A stretch of DNA of 64,000 bases from Halococcus saccharolyticus DSM 5350 (GTDB lineage: Archaea; Halobacteriota; Halobacteria; Halobacteriales; Halococcaceae), in assembly GCF_000336915.1 (NCBI RefSeq), contig NZ_AOMD01000016.1, forward strand, positions 98,340 to 162,339, in the 5' to 3' direction. The notes under the pieces are model-generated. The model was not told where the DNA came from. It saw nothing but the letters and a program-made list of their open reading frames with translations, and did no database searches. The position numbers were made by a program, and so were the translations under genes. Below are positions 16,382 through 24,568 of this stretch, piece after piece (the stretch's first letter is position 1; each line of letters begins with the position of its first letter).

Positions 16382-17467
16382 ATGTACGATTTCGTCGTCG
16401 TGGGTGCCGGGCCGGCCGGGTCGCGCTTCTCCCGCCAGGCCGCCGCGGCGGGCCACGACGTTCTCGTCCTCGAACGTGGCGAAGTCGGGACGCCGCTCGC
16501 GTGTTCGGGCCACGTCAGTACCGACGTCTGGGGATTCACGCCCGACGGCGCGCGCACGGACCTCCTCCAGAACGAGATCTCGGGCGCACGGTTTCACGCC
16601 GGCGGCCCCGGCGAGCGCGCACATCTGTTCTACAAGGACGAAACCATCTCGAACGTCATCGACCGGGTTGGCCTCGACCGAACCCTCGCACGCGCGGCCC
16701 GCGAGGCGGGTGCGGACCTCCGGGAACACCACAGCGTGGTTGACGTTGAGGAGCACGCCGATCGCGTCTCGGTGACCGCCAGAACGCCCGACGGCAAGCG
16801 AACCTTCGACGCACGGATGGTGGCGGGCTGTGACGGACCGGTGTCGCGGGTTCGACGCGAACTCGACCTGCCCGAGCCGGGCGAGAAGCTCCAGGGTGTA
16901 CTCGCGTTCTCGGAGGAAAACGATCCCGGCGCACACGTCGACGTCCACCTCTCGGTGCCGGAGTTCTTCGCGTGGCGCATTCCCCGCGCCGAGGCAGGCG
17001 TCGAGTACGGCCTCGCGGCCGCACCCGGTGAGAACGCCACCGGACTGTTCGAGGCGTTCACCGACGGCTACGGGGTCGAAACCGGCGAGACGTGTGCCGG
17101 GATGATCCCCATTGGACCGCCCGATCGCGTCACCGGCTATCGGTCGTTTCTGATCGGCGACGCCGCCGCCCAGACCAAGCCGTTCACCGGCGGCGGGATC
17201 GTGTATGGAATGACCGCGGCCGACCACGCCGCCCGCGAGATCGATCCCCAGAATCCAGGATCGCTCGCCGACTACGAAACGGCGTGGCGCGACGACCTCG
17301 CGCGTGAAATCCGGCTCGGACACTGGGTCCGCCGGGCGTACTCGCTCCCGAAACCCCTCCAGAACGCCGGCCTCTCAGCCCTCTCCGGGAAGATCGGCGT
17401 CCACATGGACAAACCGACCACGCTGTTCTCGCCTGAGAGCCTGAAGACGCTGCTCTCGCGGTCGTAA
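16382..17467 (+). CDS. Geranylgeranyl reductase-family FAD-dependent oxidoreductase
   Basis: A 361-residue flavoprotein with an N-terminal FAD-binding Rossmann motif VVVGAGPAGSRFSRQAA (residues 5-21), ER(G)EVG and the GGR-family ACSG motif. Later it has CDGPVSRVRR, the LIGDAAAQTKPFTGGGI flavin motif and GMTAADHAA. Relatives saturate the isoprenoid chains of archaeal lipids (digeranylgeranylglycerophospholipid reductase) or quinones. Haloarchaea have several paralogues, so the exact substrate is open. ATG 16382 gives the canonical N-terminus; an ATG at 16358 is a weaker alternative. Confidence 0.85.
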   Translation: MYDFVVVGAGPAGSRFSRQAAAAGHDVLVLERGEVGTPLACSGHVSTDVWGFTPDGARTDLLQNEISGARFHAGGPGERAHLFYKDETISNVIDRVGLDRTLARAAREAGADLREHHSVVDVEEHADRVSVTARTPDGKRTFDARMVAGCDGPVSRVRRELDLPEPGEKLQGVLAFSEENDPGAHVDVHLSVPEFFAWRIPRAEAGVEYGLAAAPGENATGLFEAFTDGYGVETGETCAGMIPIGPPDRVTGYRSFLIGDAAAQTKPFTGGGIVYGMTAADHAAREIDPQNPGSLADYETAWRDDLAREIRLGHWVRRAYSLPKPLQNAGLSALSGKIGVHMDKPTTLFSPESLKTLLSRS

Positions 17468-17525
17468 CGACTGTCGTTGCCGGGTAGCCAGTAGCCATTT
17501 ATGCAGGTGGATCGACCGACTCCGC

Positions 17526-18086
17526 ATGCCCGGCGAAGTCTTTCTCCGTAGCGAGCGTGTCACTCTCCGCACCGTCGAACCCGAGGACGCAGAACTGCTC
17601 CAGCGAGCCCGCAACGATCCCGACCTCCGGGAGGGATTGCTGTTTCGCTCCCCGTCGACCCGGGGCGAGGTTGAGGCGTTCATCGAGGAATCCGTCGAGG
17701 GCGACGACGAAAGTCAAAACCTGCTGATCTGTGTGAGCGACGAACCGATCGGGGCGGTAGACCTCTTCGACATCCACCGGGAGAGCGCTACGCTCGCCTA
17801 CTGGCTGCTGCCGGACCACCACGGCGACGGCTACGCGACCGAGGCCGTCGCGCTCGTGATCGATCACGCCTTCGACACGCTCGGTCTCAACCACCTCGTC
17901 GCGTGGACCATCGGCTACAACGGGGCCTCACAGGCGCTTCTCGGCCGGCTCGGTTTCTCCCACGAAGGAACCTACCGCGAGCACGTCTTCCGAAAGGGCG
18001 AGCACCACGACACGGAGCATTACGGTATTCTCGCCGATGAGTGGACGGGAAGCGAGTCGATCCTCGACGGAGGCTCGCCGGACTGA
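17526..18086 (+). CDS. GNAT-family N-acetyltransferase (RimJ/RimL-like)
   Basis: This 186-residue protein has the Acetyltransf_3 layout. An N-terminal strand RSERVTLRTVEPEDAELL is followed by the central IGAVDLFDI, then the acetyl-CoA pyrophosphate-binding region YWLLPDHHGDGYATEAVALVIDHAF (residues about 98-122), and a C-terminal NGASQALLGRLGFSHEGT motif. Members acetylate ribosomal protein N-termini or small amines. The substrate is unknown. It stands alone and converges on the DUF255 gene. Confidence 0.88.
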   Translation: MPGEVFLRSERVTLRTVEPEDAELLQRARNDPDLREGLLFRSPSTRGEVEAFIEESVEGDDESQNLLICVSDEPIGAVDLFDIHRESATLAYWLLPDHHGDGYATEAVALVIDHAFDTLGLNHLVAWTIGYNGASQALLGRLGFSHEGTYREHVFRKGEHHDTEHYGILADEWTGSESILDGGSPD

Positions 18087-18141
18087 CGGCGATCCCCGAT
18101 GCGAACGGTCGCCGGCGCGCGGCGATGTGTGTCTGTTGGCC

Positions 18142-19755
18142 TCACTCGCCAGCGACGTGCTCGTGCAGCTCCGCCGGAGCCGACACCATCGTCGATTCAC
18201 CGTCGATAGTGATTCGTGCGGTGTCCGACTCGCCATCCACGTCGGGGATCACGACCGCTTCGTGGTCCGGGATGTCGAGGGCGGCACGATGGAGTGGCGA
18301 GTCGAGGGGTGCGGCGACCGCAATCTCTGTCCCGGAGAGCACGCGCGCGGCGGTGGTGGCGTACCCCGCGACCTCGATTCCGAGCCGATCGTGTGCGCCC
18401 GCGAACGCCGCGAGCGTCTCGCGCGCGATCTCGTGATAGCGGTCCTCACCGGTCAGCACGCCCAGCTCGTACAGCGCGTCCGCGATCGTCACGTTCGTGC
18501 CGAGCGGTCGTAGCGGGCGCGAGAGCAGCCCCGATCCGTCTTCCGGTCCGTCGAGAAACGAATCTCCCTCGCGGCGTTCCGCGATCGTGTACTCCGCGAT
18601 CCGTTCGGCGGGCGCAAGCCAGTCGTCGCCGAGCACTTGGACGGCACTCGTGAGCGCACCGAGGACGCGGGCTTGATCGGCGAGCACTCCGTGGGGGCCG
18701 GCCGTGTTGCCGTCGCGGTAGTGGAGCACCCGTCCGTCCTCGACGAGGCTATCGAGGAGCTGTGAGAGTCCGCGCTCGGCCCCGCGACGCGCCCCCTCGT
18801 GGCCGATGACGGCGTGGGTTTCGAGCAGCGCGTCGATCGCGAGCCCGTTCGCTCCGGCGAGCACGGTGTCGTCGATCGGGGGCGAGTCAGCGGCTTCGCG
18901 ATCGCTCGGTGGAAGACCGTAGTACGCCTCGTCGCCCGCCTGGCTCGCCGCGAAGCCGTCGCCGCTCGCGAGGGTCGTCGTGAGGAACTCCGCCGTGCGC
19001 ACCGCGGGGTCGGCGTACTCGTCGTCGTAGCGTGCCGCCGCGGCGAACGTCCGGCAGAGCCCGGCGTTGGTATCGAGGGTCTTCTCGGTCTGGCGGTCGC
19101 CCCAGTCGCGCTCGACGGCGTACCGGAAGAAGCCGCCGGCGTAGGTGTCGTGGAGATGTGTACGAATAGCTTCGAGCGTCCGGAACGCCCGATCGGGATC
19201 GCGGGTGAGCGCGAACTCGATGGCGGGTGCGAGCGGGAACTTCGGTCCCGTCCCCCACCCGCCGAACTCCTCGTCGAACGCCGCCGCGATCTCGCGCTCC
19301 ATGTGGGCCTCGATCGCCGGGGAGAGCGCGCCCGCCGGCGGGTCGGCGTCGCGGAGTTCGCGCGGGACCCGTCCGGCCTCCTCTCCGTTCTCGTTCCACG
19401 CCGTCCGCACGCGTTCGAGCACCTGACGGAGCCCGTCGGCCCCGAGATAGGTCGCGCCCGTGATGAGTTCTCCAGAGGGGGTGAGGAATACTGTCGAGGG
19501 GAACCCACCCATGTTGTAGCGCTCCCGTACTCGGGGCCGGCGATCGACGTCGACGCGAACCGGCACGAACCCGTCGTTCAGGTTTGCCGCCACAGTTGGT
19601 GAGGCGTACGCAGTCCGGTCCATCTCACGGCACTCGCGACACCAGTGGGCGCGCAGGTTACAGAGAATCGGCGCGTCGCGCTCGCGGGCCTCGTCGAACG
19701 CCGCTGCGCCCCACTCGCGCCACTCGACCAGCGTATCGACTGCGCCAGCGTCCAT
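18142..19755 (-). CDS. DUF255 / YyaL-type thioredoxin-fold protein with (alpha/alpha)6 barrel
   Basis: A 537-residue protein. The N-terminal roughly 110 residues are a thioredoxin-like DUF255 domain (Thioredox_DsbH) with AHWCRECREMD, where C39 and C42 form a CxxC. The remainder resembles the six-hairpin glycosidase/epimerase-like part of YyaL (spermatogenesis-associated protein 20 family), with GGWGTGPKFPLAP, GGFFRYAVERDW and EKTLDTNAGL. It is shorter than typical family members (about 650-700), which suggests trimmed C-terminal elements. The molecular function of the family is unknown. It is divergent from fxsA. Confidence 0.85.
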   Translation of the reverse strand: MDAGAVDTLVEWREWGAAAFDEARERDAPILCNLRAHWCRECREMDRTAYASPTVAANLNDGFVPVRVDVDRRPRVRERYNMGGFPSTVFLTPSGELITGATYLGADGLRQVLERVRTAWNENGEEAGRVPRELRDADPPAGALSPAIEAHMEREIAAAFDEEFGGWGTGPKFPLAPAIEFALTRDPDRAFRTLEAIRTHLHDTYAGGFFRYAVERDWGDRQTEKTLDTNAGLCRTFAAAARYDDEYADPAVRTAEFLTTTLASGDGFAASQAGDEAYYGLPPSDREAADSPPIDDTVLAGANGLAIDALLETHAVIGHEGARRGAERGLSQLLDSLVEDGRVLHYRDGNTAGPHGVLADQARVLGALTSAVQVLGDDWLAPAERIAEYTIAERREGDSFLDGPEDGSGLLSRPLRPLGTNVTIADALYELGVLTGEDRYHEIARETLAAFAGAHDRLGIEVAGYATTAARVLSGTEIAVAAPLDSPLHRAALDIPDHEAVVIPDVDGESDTARITIDGESTMVSAPAELHEHVAGE

Positions 19756-19845
19756 ATTTCCCCTTCGGCGGACCGGCCAAAGCGCTTCGGACTCCGAACC
19801 CGTCGGAGGATAAAGGGTTTTGCGTGCGCGACGGGTAGTCGAAGT

Positions 19846-20340
19846 ATGGTGCTCCGGATCATCGGGCTGCTCCTCCTCATCCCGCTGTTCGACGCCGTGT
19901 TGCTCGTCGCGGTGGCGAACTTCATCGGCGCGATCCAGACCGTGGCGCTGGTGGTGCTCACGGCGCTGATCGGAATGCTCCTCGTGCGCGCCGAGAGCCG
20001 TCACACCGTCAGGAAGATCAGGGAGCGCGTCGAGCGCGGCGAGCTTCCCGGCGACGAGCTCCTCGACGGCGGCCTCTTGATCGCTGCCGGCGCGTTCTTG
20101 CTCACGCCGGGTCTCGTCACCGACGCCGTGGGACTCCTCCTCGTCGTCCCCGTGACGCGCTGGCCGATCCGCTCGGCGATCAAGCGCTGGTTCGTCGTGC
20201 CGTACATCGATCGAAAAACTGGCGGAATCGCCTCCGGCGGCGTCTACGTCGGTGGATTCCCCGGTGGAGCCGACACCGACGATTCGGACATCTACGATGT
20301 CGATAGTGGACGCGATGACCCTGAGCCAGGTCACGAGTAG
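19846..20340 (+). CDS. FxsA-family membrane protein
   Basis: A 164-residue protein. The N-terminal two thirds match FxsA: two TM hairpins (LRIIGLLLLIPLFDAVLLVA, IQTVALVVLTALIGMLLVRA) and the diagnostic GGLLIAAGAFLLTPGLVTDAVGLLLVVPVTR (residues about 75-105). The C-terminus is an acidic, Gly-rich soluble tail. In bacteria FxsA modulates phage T7 exclusion and its normal role is unknown. The family is widespread in haloarchaea. Confidence 0.88.
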   Translation: MVLRIIGLLLLIPLFDAVLLVAVANFIGAIQTVALVVLTALIGMLLVRAESRHTVRKIRERVERGELPGDELLDGGLLIAAGAFLLTPGLVTDAVGLLLVVPVTRWPIRSAIKRWFVVPYIDRKTGGIASGGVYVGGFPGGADTDDSDIYDVDSGRDDPEPGHE

Positions 20341-20409
20341 TTTCACTGAAAAATCGACGCGTCGCGAAGAGAAACCCTTACATGCGGTACGGCGCAACTC
20401 CGGATGTCC

Positions 20410-20483
20410 GGGCCAATAGCTCAGTTAGGTTGAGCGCTCGGCTGATAACCGGGAGGTCCGCGGTTCAAATCCGCGTTGGCCCA
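20410..20483 (+). tRNA. tRNA-Ile (GAT)
   Basis: A 74-nt cloverleaf with acceptor gggccaa/ttggccc, discriminator A, and anticodon stem ctcgg/ccggg around loop ctgataa, giving GAT. The T arm is ccgcg-gttcaaat-ccgcg. No intron or encoded CCA. The last 23 nt plus three flanking bases are copied 140 bp downstream. Confidence 0.95.
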
Positions 20484-20486
20484 TTT
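20461..20486 (+). repeat. tRNA-Ile 3' tail, original copy of a 26-nt direct repeat
   Basis: These 26 nt, the T-loop side and 3' acceptor strand plus ttt, recur without mismatch at 20601-20626. The 140-bp period is bounded exactly like an attachment-site duplication. Confidence 0.85.
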
Positions 20487-20600
20487 TCCTACGTAAATCG
20501 ACGAACGAAGAGGGTCCGATGAGCGTCGAAAATACAACCGAGCGGATTTGAGCCCTGCCAGTCGCAGCCGACGAACGAAGTGAGTCGGATCGTCTGGCTC

Positions 20601-20626
20601 CGGTTCAAATCCGCGTTGGCCCATTT
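20601..20626 (+). repeat. tRNA-Ile 3' tail, downstream duplicate
   Basis: A 26/26 match to 20461-20486. The 114-bp interval holds two copies of cgacgaacgaag (20501 and 20569) and no ORF of its own. No anticodon arm precedes this copy, so it is not a second tRNA gene. Confidence 0.85.
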
Positions 20627-21025
20627 CTGACGGCGAAGCGCACGAGCTACTGACTCATGAAACGGCAGCCGGTGCGATTGGCGAACGGACCCCTTCGCGA
20701 GCCGTAGCTCGTCGGCCAGTTCATCCGAAAAAGACAGCAGGGGTAGGTTACAGGTGATGCCACGCAACAGAACCCTGCTGTCCCGTGGAGCTCGCCTCGC
20801 TCCGTTTGTCACTCTGTCCCACGCGATAATAAGCTTTGTGTGGGCACACTACTGCGATATATATTGATTGCGGGTATCGGTCGGGCGAAAGCTGGTGCCG
20901 AATTGGATGAGTCTCGGCTGAGGTGTCGATACCGACATGCGCCGAACCGAGCCATTGAGGCCAGTCGAGACCGTAGCCGAGCGTATGATCGGTCATCGAT
21001 GCCGCCAAGCGGGGACGGTCCGTCC
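20627..21025. other. Intergenic stretch with a 10-bp inverted repeat and AT-rich patch
   Basis: No gene is supported. A perfect inverted repeat gacagcaggg (20733-20742) / ccctgctgtc (20773-20782) flanks a 30-nt loop. The AT-rich run gcgatatatattgattg (around 20852-20868) is much lower in GC than its neighbours and could be promoter-like. Confidence 0.4.
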
Positions 21026-21226
21026 ATGACGGTCGACGAACGCGTGCTGCTGGGGGTCGTCCTCGCCGCCGGCGTGGTCGTCCCTGGGGTGGCTGACTAC
21101 GCGCTTTCGACCGCCGGGTTTGACACGGCCGGAATGATCGTTTGGGCCGTCGGCTACCTCACGATGGCACTCCTGGTCTGGTATCGCTGGATTCGGCCGC
21201 TCGATCTCTCGGGGCCGGCCGGATAA
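21026..21226 (+). CDS. Conserved small two-TM membrane protein
   Basis: A 66-residue protein, MTVDERVLLGVVLAAGVVVP, with two hydrophobic segments (residues about 6-26 and 36-56) and the conserved-looking WYRWIRPLDLSGP terminus. I recognise the pattern from haloarchaeal genomes but know no function. The reading frame stays open upstream, yet the upstream part lacks membrane-protein composition, so the ATG at 21026 is used. Confidence 0.6.
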   Translation: MTVDERVLLGVVLAAGVVVPGVADYALSTAGFDTAGMIVWAVGYLTMALLVWYRWIRPLDLSGPAG

Positions 21227-21317
21227 CTGCCCTCGGTATCGTCGTCTGGCGACCGCTCGCAGTACTCGGCCCGACTCGTAAGCTTGAAGCCGGCGACCCG
21301 CCGACGTTTCGCTGAGG

Positions 21318-21575
21318 ATGTTCGCGCTCCCGCTGCAGGTGATCGACAAGTTCCTGCTCCAGTACAATCTGGGCCAGGTGTTGCTGCTCGTCTTCGTGCT
21401 TGCGACCCTCGCCGCGCTCACCCAGCGGTCGCTGAAGATCATCGCGCTCCAGACCATGACCTTCGGTCTCCTCTTCATGCTGGTTCCGAGCATCGACGGC
21501 CCGCCCCTCTATCTCTACCTCGGCATCGGACTCCTGATGGTCGCCCCGATGGCGTACGTCAGCGCCGGCCGCTGA
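21318..21575 (+). CDS. Conserved small membrane protein
   Basis: An 85-residue, very hydrophobic protein with three likely TM segments (LGQVLLLVFVLATLAAL, IIALQTMTFGLLFMLVP, LYLYLGIGLLMVAPMAYV). Function unknown. Its stop codon is followed within about 9 nt by a cactttttac T-run, which begins repeat copy B and probably terminates the transcript. Confidence 0.6.
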   Translation: MFALPLQVIDKFLLQYNLGQVLLLVFVLATLAALTQRSLKIIALQTMTFGLLFMLVPSIDGPPLYLYLGIGLLMVAPMAYVSAGR

Positions 21576-21580
21576 CCCAC

Positions 21581-21865
21581 CACTTTTTACTGCGTCGGGT
21601 CTCCTCGCTCGTCGGCTTCGCCGACTCGCTGCGGGGACCACTCCTTGTAAAAACCTGGACTAAAAACACCCGCTCGTTCGCCTTCGGCTCACTCACGGCG
21701 AACCGCGCTCGCTCCGCTCGCGCGGACGGTCTCCACTACCCCGCACCACGACCGCAAACCGCACAACACCGCCGAAGCCCTCAACTGCTCGCTTCGCTCG
21801 CAGTTTCACCCTTCATCTGCCAGGCCCGCCCCGCAACCGCGCCGCCCCGTAGCCGCACCGCTCCC
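21581..21865 (+). repeat. Dispersed intergenic repeat, copy B
   Basis: It begins with a T-run right after the stop at 21575. It contains a 28-nt core at 21649-21676 (aaaaacctggac then taaaaacacccg and ctcg) that is identical, in reverse complement, to 28633-28660. Further shared blocks with copies A and C are the accgcacaacaccgccga-type block and the atctgccaggcccgccccgc-type block. It fills the gap between two genes and shows no credible coding sequence. Confidence 0.75.
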
Positions 21866-21936
21866 GCAGCCGCCCTGCAACCGCACGCGCTCTCGCCACC
21901 ACGATTTATCCCGCTCGGCGTGGTACGTATCGCCGT

Positions 21937-22500
21937 ATGTCAGAGACAGATGTCGCGGTCGTCGGCGGCGGACCGGCAGGGCTCAGCGCGGCGCTGTTCG
22001 CCGCGAAGAACGGTCTCGACACGATCACCTTCGACACCGACGAAACCTGGATGCACAAAGCGCACCTGTTCAACTACCTCGGGATCGAGAGCGAAGACGG
22101 CTCGGCGTTCATGGACGACGCTCGCGAGCAAGTCGCGGAGTTCGGCGTCGATCGCCGGCAGGGAACGCAGGTCACCGGCGTCGCCGAGAACGGCGACGGC
22201 TTCACCGTCTCGACCGACGATGGTGATCACGAGGCGAGCTACGTCGTCCTCGCGACGGGCGCGAAGCGCGATCTCGCCGAGGACCTCGGCTGTGAGTTCA
22301 CCGACGAGGACGTGGTCGACGTGGACGTGACGATGGAAACCACGGTCGAGAACGCCTACGCCACGGGCGCGATGGTCCGGGCCGAGGAGTGGCAGGCGGT
22401 CATCTCGGCTGGCGACGGTGCGGCAGCCGCCCTGAACGTCCTCACGAAGGAGAAAGGCGAACACTTCCACGACTTCGACACGCCTGCCGACGCCGAGTGA
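21937..22500 (+). CDS. Short thioredoxin reductase-like FAD oxidoreductase
   Basis: A 187-residue protein starting MSETDVAVVGGGPAGLSAAL, with an FAD Rossmann motif, a region around ETWMHKAHLFNYLG, the ATG motif VVLATGAK, and a C-terminal ATGAMVRAEEWQAVISAGDGAAAALNVL that matches the flavin-closing motif of TrxR. Compared with TrxR (about 310 aa) it lacks the central NAD(P)H domain and the redox CxxC. It could receive electrons from another partner, or act as a flavin-binding sensor. The gene appears intact, with a TATA-like box upstream, so it is a family form rather than a fragment. Confidence 0.78.
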   Translation: MSETDVAVVGGGPAGLSAALFAAKNGLDTITFDTDETWMHKAHLFNYLGIESEDGSAFMDDAREQVAEFGVDRRQGTQVTGVAENGDGFTVSTDDGDHEASYVVLATGAKRDLAEDLGCEFTDEDVVDVDVTMETTVENAYATGAMVRAEEWQAVISAGDGAAAALNVLTKEKGEHFHDFDTPADAE

Positions 22501-22558
22501 CCGACGACCGTCGCGACGATCCAGAACCCGTAAGCGGTCGGCCGCCGTCGAACCGGGC

Positions 22559-23467
22559 GTGAGTACCGGTGTTTTTCGACGTGTCGAGCGCACGACGCCA
22601 CCCCTTGCGGCGCTCGCGGTTGCGGTCGTCGCGGTCAGCACCAGCGCGTTCTTAGTTCGCTACAGTGCGGCCCCGAGCCTCGTGAAGGCGTTCTACCGGG
22701 TTCTCTTCACCACGCTGCTCCTCGTTCCGTTCGCGCTCGTTCGCCACCGCGACGCGTTCGGTCGGCTCTCCGCCCGGGACTGGTTCGTCGCGACTGCGGG
22801 CGGCGTCGCGCTCGCGATCCACTTCGCATCGTGGTTCGAGAGCCTGGAGTGGACCAGCGTCGCCGCCTCGGTCACGATCGTCCAGTCTCAAGTCCTGTTC
22901 GTCGCCGCCGGTGCGGCGTTCTTCCTCGCCGAACACGTCACCCGCCGCACCCTCGCGGGGATGATCGTCGCACTCTGTGGGATCGCGGTGATGTCGGTTG
23001 GTGACGCTCTCACCGGGGCGAATGTCGCGGGTGCGGCCCCGCTGTACGGCAACGCCCTCGCGCTCGTCGGTGCGGTCTGTGCGGCGGGCTACGTGCTCGC
23101 CGGGCGCTCGCTCCGTCAGCGCATCCCGCTGGTTCCGTACGTCATCGTGGTTTACTCTGTCTGTGCGGTCGTACTGCTCGCGCTCACCGTCGCCGACGGC
23201 GCGGCCTTGGTCAACTACCCGCCCCGCGAGTGGCTGCTCTTTCTCGGGATGGCGGTCGGCCCCGGACTGTTCGGCCACACAGTCCTGAACTGGGCGCTTG
23301 CCCACGTCGAATCCAGTGTCGTCAGCGTCTCGCTGCTCGGCGAACCCATCGGTAGCGCGCTACTCGCGCTCGTTCTCCTCGGTGAGATTCCGACCGCGAT
23401 CACCGTCGTCGGCGGTGCGGTCGTGCTCGTGGGGATCGCGGTCACCTCGCGGGCGCGGACGACCTGA
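22559..23467 (+). CDS. EamA/DMT-superfamily transporter
   Basis: A 302-residue integral membrane protein with about ten TM helices in two EamA repeats. The first repeat includes STSAFLVRYSAAPSLVKAFYR and HFASWFESLEWTSVAASVTI. The second includes YVLAGRSLRQRIPLVPYVIV and NWALAHVESSVVSVSLLGEP with IGSALLALVLLGEIPT. DMT proteins export or take up amino acids, nucleosides or metabolites, and the substrate is unknown. The start is GTG. Confidence 0.88.
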   Translation: MSTGVFRRVERTTPPLAALAVAVVAVSTSAFLVRYSAAPSLVKAFYRVLFTTLLLVPFALVRHRDAFGRLSARDWFVATAGGVALAIHFASWFESLEWTSVAASVTIVQSQVLFVAAGAAFFLAEHVTRRTLAGMIVALCGIAVMSVGDALTGANVAGAAPLYGNALALVGAVCAAGYVLAGRSLRQRIPLVPYVIVVYSVCAVVLLALTVADGAALVNYPPREWLLFLGMAVGPGLFGHTVLNWALAHVESSVVSVSLLGEPIGSALLALVLLGEIPTAITVVGGAVVLVGIAVTSRARTT

Positions 23468-23671
23468 CCTGATGGGGAGATCGATGGGTGGTTGGCGCGC
23501 GATGAATGCGCGCCGACGGCGCGCAGAACGCGCGAGGGATGACTGAATGATGCGAGCGTCGCGAGCAAACGAAGGAATCGACTGGGGAGGGCGTGGCCCG
23601 CTCTCTCTCATTTGTCCCGTGGTTCGCGGCTTTCGACGCCGTACTCCCGACCGAAATCCCTCATCGTGTGG

Positions 23672-24466
23672 CTACTGCCGGCTGCCTGGCTGCGGGTCGA
23701 CGTGTGGTTTCGCCATGAGCGCGTCGCGCGGCTGGTCGTCAAGCCAGTCGAGCAGCTGAACGAGCTGGTCGGCCGCGGCCTCGAACAACTGCTTGCCCTT
23801 TGCCGCCGTCGCGTCGGTCTGATCGCCGAGCACGCCATTCTGGGTGTTGTCGATCGAGTCGTAGAACGTCCGTGCGCCGAACTTCCGCGGGTCGGCCTCG
23901 GCGAGGTCGGCGATCCCGCCATCCCGGGCGTCGTCGAGCTTCCCGTCCCGAACGAGGTCAGGAGCGATATGCTGGATCATCGCGGTCTCCTTCGGCCCTC
24001 CATGCGGGCCGTTCTGGGCGAACAGGTCGTCGACGAGTTCGGGGATCGAGTCGTTCCACATCCACTCGATCGCGTAGGCGGTGCCGTCGTCGCGGAGTCG
24101 CCGGCCGACCTCGCGGAGGTGGACGGTGTTGCCGCCGTGGGCGTTGACGAACACGATCCGGTCGACGCCGTGGTACGAGAGGTTGCGTGCGAGGCTCTCG
24201 ACGTACTCCCGGAAGGCGGGTGCGTCGACCCACATCGTGCCGTGGAACTGTCGGTGATGGGGGCTCACGCCGACGTTCACCGTGGGCGTACAGAGCACGT
24301 CAGCCCGATCGGTCGCCTCGCGCGCGAGGTGCTCGGCGATCAGGTGGTCGGTAGCGAGCGGAAGATGCGGACCGTGCTGTTCGGTCGAGCCGAGCGGGAC
24401 GACCGCAAGCGACTCGCTTGCGACGTGCTCACCGAGTTCCGGCCACGTCCGATCCGCGAGGTACAT
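23672..24466 (-). CDS. Creatininase-family amidohydrolase (possible ArfB)
   Basis: A 264-residue metal-dependent amidase. The metal-site signature LGSTEQHGPHLPLATDHLIAE (about residues 25-45), HHRQFHGT, NAHGGN and the catalytic Glu region IEWMWND are intact. The creatininase family includes the archaeal riboflavin/F420 enzyme ArfB (formylamine deformylase) and mycofactocin and creatinine hydrolases. With ribE, ribH and ribL in the same window an ArfB role is attractive, but this is inference. The gene is divergent from the class V aminotransferase. Confidence 0.82.
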   Translation of the reverse strand: MYLADRTWPELGEHVASESLAVVPLGSTEQHGPHLPLATDHLIAEHLAREATDRADVLCTPTVNVGVSPHHRQFHGTMWVDAPAFREYVESLARNLSYHGVDRIVFVNAHGGNTVHLREVGRRLRDDGTAYAIEWMWNDSIPELVDDLFAQNGPHGGPKETAMIQHIAPDLVRDGKLDDARDGGIADLAEADPRKFGARTFYDSIDNTQNGVLGDQTDATAAKGKQLFEAAADQLVQLLDWLDDQPRDALMAKPHVDPQPGSRQ

Positions 24467-24568
24467 ACCGGCGTGTCGAGCGGACCCCGCATAACGGTGT
24501 CCACTTCGGCTCTCGTGGCCGTGGCTCCGGATGGGAACGTTTCAATCCCCGTGTGCCGTACCCCAGCT

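Noticed and set aside
20421..20812. Minus-strand ORFs reading through tRNA-Ile and its tail copy
   Set aside because: They arise from translating tRNA sequence (ADLNR-type peptides), a known artefact.
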